Source of the DNA: Rhodospirillales bacterium 24-66-33
GTDB taxonomy: Bacteria; Pseudomonadota; Alphaproteobacteria; Reyranellales; Reyranellaceae
Assembly (NCBI GenBank): GCA_002281855.1
Contig: NCHQ01000022.1
Location: forward strand, 88,440-152,439
Reading direction: 5' to 3'
DNA: 64,000 nt
The notes under the pieces are model-generated. The model made no database searches and was not told the DNA's origin. It saw nothing but the letters and a program-made list of their open reading frames with translations. Positions 53,850 to 59,994 of this stretch are shown in pieces; within the stretch, counting starts at the first letter, position 1, and every line of letters begins with the position of its first letter. The position numbers and the translations under genes were made by a program.

Positions 53850-53923
53850 ATGGCGACGGAGCGACTTTCTTCCCCTGGGCTTCGCCCATTCCTCGCGAGG
53901 CAAGAAAGTCGCTCCGCCGCCAT
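53850..53923 (+). ncRNA. Structured leader hairpin A, copy 2
   Basis: ATGGCG (53850-53855) pairs with CGCCAT (53918-53923), and CGGAGCGACTTTCTT (53857-53871) pairs perfectly with AAGAAAGTCGCTCCG (53902-53916), giving a stem of about 21 bp with one internal mismatch. The loop has GGGC-TTC-GCCC and CTCGCGAGG. Compared with copy 1 the loop-proximal bases are kept, while stem pairs change together (GGC/GCC to GAC/GTC). It ends 110 nt before the DUF736 start. Confidence 0.65.
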
Positions 53924-54033
53924 CCTCCGCTGCGCTCCGGCCCGCGAGCGGGTGCGGCGTCGATCGCCTTCGGCAAACGATCGCCATCGAGGCCGCGATG
54001 GTCGCGGAGCTCGAAACAGCAAGGAGAAGTCAT

Positions 54034-54357
54034 ATGGCCAACATCGGTTCCTTCAAGAAGGCCGGCAACGAGTACCAGGGCGAGATCGTCACCCTGAGCG
54101 TCCAGACCAAGGGCGTCCGCATTGTTCCCGAGGCCAACCGGTCGAATGACAATGCCCCCAGCTACCGGGTCTTCGTCGGCCGCGCCGAGATCGGGGCCGC
54201 CTGGTCGAAGCGCTCCAACGAGGGCCGCGACTACCTCTCGCTCAAGCTCGACGATCCGAGCTTCAACGCACCGATCTTCGCCAACCTGTTCGACGACGAG
54301 GACGGCGAGGGGTTCACTTTGATCTGGTCGCGCAGCCGCAAGAAGAACGGCGAGTAA
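54034..54357 (+). CDS. DUF736 family protein
   Basis: 107 residues. MANIGSFKKAGNEYQGEIVTLSVQTKGVRIVPE, APSYRVFVGRAEIGAAWSKRSNEGRDYLSLKLDDPSFNAPIFANLF match DUF736, a very common small cytoplasmic protein of alphaproteobacterial plasmids and ICEs. Function unknown. AAGGAGAAG gives a strong RBS. It ends in a strong terminator. Confidence 0.95.
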   Translation: MANIGSFKKAGNEYQGEIVTLSVQTKGVRIVPEANRSNDNAPSYRVFVGRAEIGAAWSKRSNEGRDYLSLKLDDPSFNAPIFANLFDDEDGEGFTLIWSRSRKKNGE

Positions 54358-54375
54358 ACCAGCGCCCCCCCGAAG

Positions 54376-54404
54376 CCCCGCCCGGTTCGCCGGGCGGGGT
54401 TTTT
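54376..54404 (+). terminator. Rho-independent terminator after DUF736 gene
   Basis: CCCCGCCCGG (54376-54385), loop TTCG, CCGGGCGGGG (54390-54399), then TTTTT (54400-54404). A textbook terminator 19 bases past the stop codon. Confidence 0.92.
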
Positions 54405-54526
54405 CTTTGCTCAAGGCGGACGCGCCGGCTGGTCCGCCCAGCGCAATGACGGCCAACGTGATTTTGCCTGCACAACCAATTTTTGTGTTGTGGCGTTAGC
54501 GCATAGCCGGTTGATGGGAGTTGGCG

Positions 54527-54632
54527 CATCCGGCTGCGCCGGACCGGGCTCTATGCGGCCGCTGGGAGGGGCTGGCGGCCGCACGAAGCCGCCCTTCGGT
54601 TAGAGCGGGGGAAGGGCGTCTTCGCCTGACGG
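54527..54632 (+). repeat. Intergenic repeat B, copy 2
   Basis: Same order of blocks as 43701-43804: a TCCGGC-TGC-GCCGGA hairpin, CGGGCTCTA, GAAGCCGCCCTTCGGTT and GTCTTCGCC. It sits just past the 3' end of the Xre gene (opposite strand). The two copies flank most of the backbone genes. Confidence 0.6.
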
Positions 54633-54648
54633 TGACGATCCCTTGCGG

Positions 54649-54876
54649 TCACGACTTCGATTTTGGAACAGGCTCCATCACGAGGTCAGCCGGCCGAACG
54701 CTCAGGGCCTGCGCTATTTCCCAGATCGACAGAAGCGTGACGTTCTGCAGCCCACGCTCGATCGCACTGACATAAGCCCGGTCCGCGCCCATGCGAACGG
54801 CGACGGCCTCCTGACTGAGGCCCGCCGCCAGTCGGTAGGAGCGGACATTGGCGCCGAACACCTTGCGAATGTCCAT
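54649..54876 (-). CDS. Xre family regulator (QseC-like)
   Basis: 75 residues. MDIRKVFGANVRSYRLAAGLSQEAVAVRMGADRAYVSAIERGLQNVTLLSIWEIAQALSV is a complete HTH_3 domain with little else. It is divergent from a small DUF2285 gene, as qseC is from qseM in the Mesorhizobium symbiosis island, where QseC sets a bistable switch. The intergenic region holds dyads. The start ATG at 54876 fits the family; a TTG at 54894 would add six residues. Confidence 0.85.
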   Translation of the reverse strand: MDIRKVFGANVRSYRLAAGLSQEAVAVRMGADRAYVSAIERGLQNVTLLSIWEIAQALSVRPADLVMEPVPKSKS

Positions 54877-54895
54877 TCGCAGGATAGGAGGCAAT

Positions 54896-55004
54896 CGCGT
54901 ATTTTGACGCTACGTACTATAATACGCGGGCCATTTTCCTAGCGATCTGTCTATGCTTTTATGCAGATCAGGCTTCGATGGTCTTCACCGCTCACGTGGT
55001 GAGC
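54896..55004. promoter_or_regulatory. Dyads between Xre and DUF2285 genes (candidate operators)
   Basis: CGCGTATT (54896-54903) and AATACGCG (54921-54928) are perfect 8-bp arms just upstream of the Xre start. GCTCAC-GTG-GTGAGC (54990-55004) is a second perfect dyad. Two sites in the divergent gap fit the left and right operators of a QseC-type switch. TATAAT at 54918-54923 may be a plus-strand -10 element. Confidence 0.5.
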
Positions 55005-55111
55005 TCACGAATTGACTGATGTGATGCGCCGCGTGCATCGCCACTGGCTCCCTGGGCTGTGACAATGCGGTGGCGGGGGTACCGCTAATCTCTCCCTGCT
55101 TATGAGCCGCG

Positions 55112-55375
55112 ATGACCACACTTTCCTTTGACGACAGCCCTCCTGATAGCGATCAGGTGACGCCCTATGACGAGCGGCATTTCGTGACCTACCTTCGCTT
55201 GCTCGATGCTGCGGCCGAGTCCGCGGACTGGCGGGAAGCAGTGCAAATTGTCTTTGGCCTCGATCCGACGCAAGAACCCGAGCGCGCTCGGCTGGTCCAT
55301 GACAGTCATCTGGCGCGGGCCCGGTGGATGACCGAGAAGGGCTTTCGTCATCTGTTGCGTGCACCGCGCATCTGA
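55112..55375 (+). CDS. Small DUF2285-related protein (QseM-like antiactivator)
   Basis: 87 residues. TPYDERHFVTYLRLLDAAAESADWREAVQIVFGLDPTQEPERARLVHDSHLARARWMTEKGFRHLL is the small DUF2285 protein found in many ICEs. In Mesorhizobium, QseM of this type blocks the TraR and FseA activators and keeps the island integrated. Location (divergent from Xre, upstream of the FseA-like genes) supports the role. The RBS at 55112 is poor. Confidence 0.8.
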   Translation: MTTLSFDDSPPDSDQVTPYDERHFVTYLRLLDAAAESADWREAVQIVFGLDPTQEPERARLVHDSHLARARWMTEKGFRHLLRAPRI

Positions 55376-55529
55376 CGGGTATGCATCAAACAAGCATTCT
55401 CAGATAGGCGCTTTGGGACCACTGCAAACGACATCGCGCGTTCGGTGTTTGGGTTCTTCAACAACCGTTGGTCGCATGAAAGGCTTGCTTCGGTTAGCCC
55501 TGAGTAATCGTGTGTAAACGGAGTCTTTG

Positions 55530-55775
55530 ATGACGAAGAGACCCGATTGGAGGTCGCCCGAATATGTCGACGCGCTGAAGAATCTGGATCGTGCTGGTTT
55601 CGCCTGGGAGTTCCTCCGGCGCAATCCGGCTTACCGCGAAGACTATGACGAACTTGCAGAAGATCCAGATGAATCGGGCCTGAGTTCAGAGACGGTGGGA
55701 GGGAACTGGGGGCTTTCCTTTCGCCCGCGATCCGGCCCTCGCTGCGTCAGCTGCGCCGGTATTATGGCGCCCTGA
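55530..55775 (+). CDS. DUF6499 N-terminal part of an FseA-like excision activator
   Basis: 81 residues if read to its own stop. MTKRPDWRSPEYVDALKNLDRAGFAWEFLRRNPAYREDYDEL is the DUF6499 domain. From GGNWGLSF on, the frame drifts into an unlikely tail (RPRSGPRCVSCAGIMAP). The next frame continues as ARDPALAASAAPVLWRPDL and enters DUF2285. This mirrors msi172/msi171 of ICEMlSym-R7A, fused by +1 frameshifting into FseA, activator of the excisionase gene. GGAG precedes ATG 55530. Confidence 0.85.
   Translation: MTKRPDWRSPEYVDALKNLDRAGFAWEFLRRNPAYREDYDELAEDPDESGLSSETVGGNWGLSFRPRSGPRCVSCAGIMAP
55716..55725 (+). promoter_or_regulatory. Candidate programmed +1 frameshift site
   Basis: Codons TCC-TTT-CGC in the DUF6499 frame. 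If tRNA-Phe on TTT (55719-55721) slips forward onto TTC, reading resumes at GCC (55723) and yields SF-ARDP, joining DUF6499 to DUF2285 in one chain. The second frame is open from 55684 to 56286. FseA in Mesorhizobium is made by +1 frameshifting; the exact site here is inferred. Confidence 0.6.
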
Positions 55776-55791
55776 TCTGATACCTCATGCG

Positions 55792-56286
55792 GTGATTCTT
55801 GTTCCTGCACCTGAGGGTTTTGGTAATGCCTATCGCTTCGAGTCATTTGCTGACCTGGGGCGTTTAACCGAGTGCCCTTGCGTTGTAGATGACGCCGGTG
55901 GCCCGCATTATCTTTGGCTTCAAGGCGTGCAGCCGGTGGCGCCGATGGCGGCGCTCGTTCCTCTGGATGAGACCGTTCTGCTGCGTCTTGCCGGCCTGTT
56001 GCGCTTCAAGCGGCGCCTCGACCGCCAGCCGGCAGGCGCGCTTCCACCTGCGTGGCGGATAACGGCCCGCCTCCGGAATCGGCTCCTCGGCATGATCCGT
56101 GCGCTGGACGGTCACCTCGCGGGAGCGAGCTACCGTGAGATCGCGCTAGCGCTCTATGGCACGCAGGCCGTCGCCCGTTTCCCTTGGAAGACGTCATCTA
56201 TCAGGGGCCAGACCATTCGGCTGGTCACAGATGCTGTGGCCATGATGAACGGAGGCTATCGGAAGCTGCTGCGGGGCGGGCGGTAG
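55792..56286 (+). CDS. DUF2285 C-terminal part of an FseA-like excision activator
   Basis: 164 residues from ATG 55792; the frame is open from 55684. WRITARLRNRLLGMIRALDGHLAGASYREIALALYGTQAVARFPWKTSSIRGQTIRLVTDAVAMMNGGYRKLL is the DUF2285 domain with a helix-turn-helix look. Independent translation is possible, but no RBS is seen and the upstream frame joins in sense. The expected role is activation of the excisionase gene just downstream. Confidence 0.85.
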   Translation: MILVPAPEGFGNAYRFESFADLGRLTECPCVVDDAGGPHYLWLQGVQPVAPMAALVPLDETVLLRLAGLLRFKRRLDRQPAGALPPAWRITARLRNRLLGMIRALDGHLAGASYREIALALYGTQAVARFPWKTSSIRGQTIRLVTDAVAMMNGGYRKLLRGGR

Positions 56287-56426
56287 GAGGCTCTTGCCCC
56301 GAAGCTCGGGGTGCCGTTCTGAAGGCACGCCAGTCCGTCATCCTCCTACGCCGTCGTCCTTCGCCACCGTGACCGTCGATCCGCCGTCACCGTCGACGGC
56401 TCTCGCCAGGACACGGAGCCTCTCAA

Positions 56427-56708
56427 ATGCCAGATCCAACCGCCGGTCTGCCGCCACGCTTTCTGCGCACCCCTGAAGCTGCACGCTTCCTCAGTCTCTC
56501 AGGGCGCACCCTGGAGAAACATCGGACCTATGGCACGGGTCCGACCTACCGGAAGATCGGCGGTCGGGTTGTCTATGCCCTCGAAGACCTCAAGGCATGG
56601 GCCGATCGCGGCGCGAAGACCTCAACGTCCGATCCCGGCGTGGGGATCGTGCTCCCGGCCAAGCGACATGTCGCGGCTCCCGCCGATGCCGCCAGGCTTC
56701 GGCGTTGA
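56427..56708 (+). CDS. Excisionase-type DNA-binding protein (RdfS-like)
   Basis: 93 residues. RFLRTPEAARFLSLSGRTLEKHRTYGTGPTYRKIGGRVVYALEDLKAWADRGAKTST is an AlpA/MerR-like winged helix of the helix_turn_helix_17 group. Lying directly after the FseA-like genes, it corresponds to RdfS, the recombination directionality factor that turns the integrase toward excision. CGGAGCC precedes the ATG. repA follows 13 bp later. Confidence 0.85.
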   Translation: MPDPTAGLPPRFLRTPEAARFLSLSGRTLEKHRTYGTGPTYRKIGGRVVYALEDLKAWADRGAKTSTSDPGVGIVLPAKRHVAAPADAARLRR

Positions 56709-56721
56709 TCGGAGCCAGCGC

Positions 56722-57606
56722 ATGACCTCTCAGCAGAAGCGGGCCAGCGAGCGCAATCAGCTGCATCTGTTTCGCGCGTTGCCGGGTGGCCTGGCGCCGC
56801 GGGACCAGCAGAACCTCATGGCCTATCCCTTCTTCTCGTTGGCCAAGTCCAAGCGTGTCTTGCCGATTGATTACCGCACCAGCACCGTCGCCATCCGTGT
56901 CGAGGGCGTTCCCGACCACGGCATGGCGACCATCTGGGATGCAGACGTGCTGATCTGGGCCGCCTCGCAGATCGTCGAGGCGCGAGACGCCGGACTGCAG
57001 ACATCCCGCCTGATGGCGACGACGCCCTACGAGATTCTGACCTTCGTCGGCCGCGGCACTGGCGCACGAGACTACGAGCGTCTGAAGGCCGCGCTCGACC
57101 GGCTCCAGTCAACGAGCGTGCTGACGTCGATCCGCCAGTCTGCAGAACGGCGACGTCACCGCTTCTCCTGGATCAACGAATGGAAGGAGACCACGGATGC
57201 CAACGGGCGACCCCTTGGCCTCGAGTTGGTTCTGCCCGACTGGTTCTATGCCGGCGTGCTGGACGACGCACTGGTGCTCACCATCGACCGGGCCTACTTC
57301 GATCTGACGGGTGGCTTGGAGCGATGGCTGTACCGCGTCGTGCGCAAGCATGGCGGCCGTCAGGCCGGCGGCTGGAGCTTCGACTTTCTGCACCTGCATG
57401 CGAAGTCCGGCAGCCTCTCGCCGCTCAAGCACTTTGCGTACGACCTGCGCGAGATCGTGCGCCGGCAGGCGCTGCCGGGTTACCGGCTGATCGTCGATCG
57501 CGGTACGCGCGGGGCGGAGCGTCTAGCCTTCACGTCGGTCCTTCCTCACGCATTCGTTTCGAGATTTCGTCGAGATGGAATCTCTCGACCTGGGGATAGA
57601 CTGTGA
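56722..57606 (+). CDS. repA: Replication initiator protein A
   Basis: 294 residues. GLAPRDQQNLMAYPFFSLAKSKRVLPIDYR is the signature of the RPA/RepA (PF10134) family; ATTPYEILTFVGRGTGARDYERLKAALDRLQSTSV and LTGGLERWLYRVVRKHGGRQ follow. It should bind the iterons that start 7 bases after its stop and permit autonomous replication of the excised element. GGAGCC lies 7 nt before ATG 56722. Confidence 0.9.
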   Translation: MTSQQKRASERNQLHLFRALPGGLAPRDQQNLMAYPFFSLAKSKRVLPIDYRTSTVAIRVEGVPDHGMATIWDADVLIWAASQIVEARDAGLQTSRLMATTPYEILTFVGRGTGARDYERLKAALDRLQSTSVLTSIRQSAERRRHRFSWINEWKETTDANGRPLGLELVLPDWFYAGVLDDALVLTIDRAYFDLTGGLERWLYRVVRKHGGRQAGGWSFDFLHLHAKSGSLSPLKHFAYDLREIVRRQALPGYRLIVDRGTRGAERLAFTSVLPHAFVSRFRRDGISRPGDRL

Positions 57607-57612
57607 GTCGCG

Positions 57613-57676
57613 TCGTGCTATCGGGGACCGGGACTATCGTGCCATCGGGGACCCGATCCTCGTGCTATCGGGGACC
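57613..57676 (+). repeat. Three iterons, candidate replication origin
   Basis: TCGTGCTATCGGGGACC at 57613-57629 and 57660-57676, and TCGTGCCATCGGGGACC at 57637-57653. Start-to-start spacing is 24 and 23 bp, about two helical turns. They follow repA directly and are probably its binding sites. An AT-richer part and a CAGATTCC-TTC-GGAATCTG hairpin (57736-57754) come next, then DUF2840 at 57851. Confidence 0.8.
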
Positions 57677-57850
57677 GCAATCGCGGATAATCCCTTGGCG
57701 CTCAACAGGTTGGAGTGGCCTTAACTTTCCTAACTCAGATTCCTTCGGAATCTGTCTAACGGTCCGCATTCATCCACCGTCTGGGATAACAGGTTGCTCG
57801 GCAACGGGGCCGCGACCGAGCGTACTTCCGACGCGTGATGGAGGTACCGC

Positions 57851-58315
57851 ATGAGCGACCTCACGCATGTCGAGCTCCTGTGGCTCGAGAAGCAGGCCGA
57901 ACACTGGATCCGCTTTGGCCGTGCCGCAGAGGAGCAGATCCTCGATCGTCGGCGGCGCGTCCTCTCCTTCGCTCCGGGCAGCGTCTTCGCCTTCGTGCGC
58001 TGGGCAGCCAACGACTACGGCACGGTCGCGTCGCGGATCGACATCCTGCGCGCCGTCCGGGCCAGCGAAACCTGCGCGACTGTTCCGTTTGTGCGACCTG
58101 GCGCCGACATCCTGCTGCGAACGTCTGGCTGGCCCAAGGTCAAGCACGTGCTGCAGATGATCGACATCGTGGAGACGTTGGGTGTCGATCCGGCCGACGC
58201 AGCGCCAGATTATTGGCGTCACATTCACAATCGCCTGTCGGTCGGCGAAGCGCTCCGACCCTATACCTTGGCGCGGCACAAGGCGTGGCTTCTGCGGCAG
58301 CGGATCGGCTCATGA
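57851..58315 (+). CDS. DUF2840 family protein
   Basis: 154 residues. LTHVELLWLEKQAEHWIRFGRAAEEQILDRRRRVLSFAPGSVFAFVRWAANDYGTVASRIDILRA and ILLRTSGWPKVKHVLQMID match DUF2840, which regularly precedes traF in these elements. Function unknown. GGAGGT gives a good RBS. Its stop overlaps the traF start (ATGA). Confidence 0.92.
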   Translation: MSDLTHVELLWLEKQAEHWIRFGRAAEEQILDRRRRVLSFAPGSVFAFVRWAANDYGTVASRIDILRAVRASETCATVPFVRPGADILLRTSGWPKVKHVLQMIDIVETLGVDPADAAPDYWRHIHNRLSVGEALRPYTLARHKAWLLRQRIGS

Positions 58316-58824
58316 GCGGGCGGAAGCGCGTGTTTATGGCCATGGTCGCCGGTGTCGCCATTCTGGCGTTGAACACTGGCAAAGGTGCACTTCCGCTCTT
58401 CATGTGGAATGCCTCGGCAAGCGTGCCTGTAGGACTCTACCGACTGCAGTCGATCGACAAACTCTACGCTACTGAGCTGGTCGTCGTCGTGCCACCAGAG
58501 CCGCTCGCGAGCTTCCTCGTTGAGGGCAACTACCTGCCGCGTGGCGTTCCTATTCTCAAGCACGTATTGGCGCTTCCCGGGCAGACCGTCTGCCGGCAAG
58601 GTTCCACAATCCTGATCGATGAGACCGCGATCGGGCTGGCCCGCGAGCGCGACGGACGCGGCCGGCCGCTACCGACCTGGCAAGGTTGCTACGTCATCGC
58701 GGCAGACCAGCTGTTCGTGATGAACTGGCAATCGGCTGACTCGCTGGACGGACGATACTTTGGCCCGATCCCAGCATCCGCCGTTGTCGCCCGCGCGCAT
58801 CCCGTCTGGATCGAGAAGGAGTGA
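58312..58824 (+). CDS. traF: Conjugative transfer signal peptidase TraF (S26 family)
   Basis: 170 residues. An N-terminal membrane segment (VFMAMVAGVAILALNTG), then WNASASVPVGLYRL with the catalytic Ser, LKHVLALPGQTVC with the catalytic Lys, and DSLDGRYFGPIPASAVVARAHPVW. TraF-type peptidases cyclise or trim the conjugative pilin TrbC in the periplasm. The start ATG 58312 is coupled to DUF2840. Confidence 0.92.
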   Translation: MSGRKRVFMAMVAGVAILALNTGKGALPLFMWNASASVPVGLYRLQSIDKLYATELVVVVPPEPLASFLVEGNYLPRGVPILKHVLALPGQTVCRQGSTILIDETAIGLARERDGRGRPLPTWQGCYVIAADQLFVMNWQSADSLDGRYFGPIPASAVVARAHPVWIEKE

Positions 58825-58826
58825 CC

Positions 58827-59645
58827 ATGCATTGCAATTTCGCTCACGCACCGGTGCGCTTGCTCATGACGTGCTGCGACCCACCCTCTTTCCCGGCCAA
58901 GATCCCGGCAGGCGTCGTGCGATCGTACGCATTGGTAACGGTGATCGCGCTGATGGTGACCGCAGCTGGACTGTCCGAAAGAGCGCATGCCGAGCCGGCT
59001 CGTGCTACGGAGTCGACGACCGCAGCGACCGTCGATCCCTATGCCGCCTTTGTCCACGAAGCTGCTCAGCGCTTTGGTGTGCCCGCGTCCTGGATCAGCG
59101 CCGTATTGGCTGTAGAGAGTGGCGGAGACGTGCGCGCACTCTCGGCGCAAGGTGCAATGGGGCTGATGCAGATCATGCCGGATACTTGGGCTGACTTGCG
59201 TGCTCGTCATCGGTTGGGCGCCGACCCCTACGATCCTCGCGACAACATTCTCGCTGGCGCGGCCTACTTGCGCGAGATGCATGATCGCTACGGCGTCCCC
59301 GGCTTCCTGGCTGCCTACAATGCAGGCCCGCGGCGTTACGATGACTATCTGGCGGCGGGCCGGGAGCTGCCTGCGGAGACTCGGCGCTACGTCGACATGC
59401 TCGTCCCGCTGATCGGAGACGAACGAGTCAACAACGCGGCCACTCTTAACCGCCGTGTCATGAGATGGCAGGAGTCACCGCTGTTTGCAGCGCGTACCCG
59501 TGAGAGCTCCGCAGCCATGCCGTCCTCTCGGCACACGTCATCGGAGCGAGCATCGGCCGGTCGTTATGTTGGCGGTGCATCTGCGCTGGCGCTGCCAGCT
59601 GATGGACTGTTTGTGCGCCACGGCACCGCAAGTCGGTCGCCGTGA
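58827..59645 (+). CDS. Lytic transglycosylase (SLT domain)
   Basis: 272 residues. A hydrophobic export segment (about 31-53), then HEAAQRFGVPASWISAVLAVESGGDVRALSAQGAMGLMQIMPDTW with the catalytic Glu, AGAAYLREMHDRYG and FLAAYNAGPRRYDDYL. It opens peptidoglycan for the transfer channel. ATG 58827 with AAGGAG 5 nt before. It corresponds to the msi107 position of the Mesorhizobium ICE order traF, transglycosylase, relaxase. Confidence 0.9.
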   Translation: MHCNFAHAPVRLLMTCCDPPSFPAKIPAGVVRSYALVTVIALMVTAAGLSERAHAEPARATESTTAATVDPYAAFVHEAAQRFGVPASWISAVLAVESGGDVRALSAQGAMGLMQIMPDTWADLRARHRLGADPYDPRDNILAGAAYLREMHDRYGVPGFLAAYNAGPRRYDDYLAAGRELPAETRRYVDMLVPLIGDERVNNAATLNRRVMRWQESPLFAARTRESSAAMPSSRHTSSERASAGRYVGGASALALPADGLFVRHGTASRSP

Positions 59646-59994
59646 TTCGGAGCGTTCGTGGATGCCGGCATTCGGTCAGATTGTCGAAGGAGCTCATGAG
59701 GCTTCTCGGCCCAAGATCCTGAATTATGGACGGCAAGATAAAGCGGGTGGCCCCGCTGCCGTCGCTGCGCTCCTAAGGGATTGTCTGCACGTTGTTTTTC
59801 GAGGGCCCGGCGCCGGCTCTTTGCGACGTGCGTTCGGCTCTTGAAGCACTTTTCTCTTTGTTATCAATGCTCCAAGCGCCATCGCTCTTGGGCAACCCTT
59901 CCGATGCTACCCGGGAGACGCCTTTTCTACGCCACGCAGCGATGTGTGTGTTCGGGCGCTTGAACGCGTTCGCGTCGCTGCCAATCCTTATGCC
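59646..59994. other. Noncoding gap before the relaxase (candidate oriT region)
   Basis: 349 bases with no supported gene. GC drops locally (TTTTCTCTTTGTTATCAATG). A GATCCTGAATTATGG stretch (about 59716-59730) loosely recalls the ATCCTG nick core of MOB-P oriTs. Location next to the relaxase gene is the main reason to suspect oriT. Confidence 0.35.

Noticed and set aside
57613..57676. Short direct repeats as a possible CRISPR array
   Set aside because: Repeats are 17 bp with 6-7 bp between them and follow repA directly. That is an iteron pattern, and there are no cas genes.
59944..59994. Upstream extension of the relaxase (MCVRALERV...)
   Set aside because: Sequence before ATG 59995 is in the lower-quality gap and lacks an RBS. 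The basic start at 59995 fits relaxases better.
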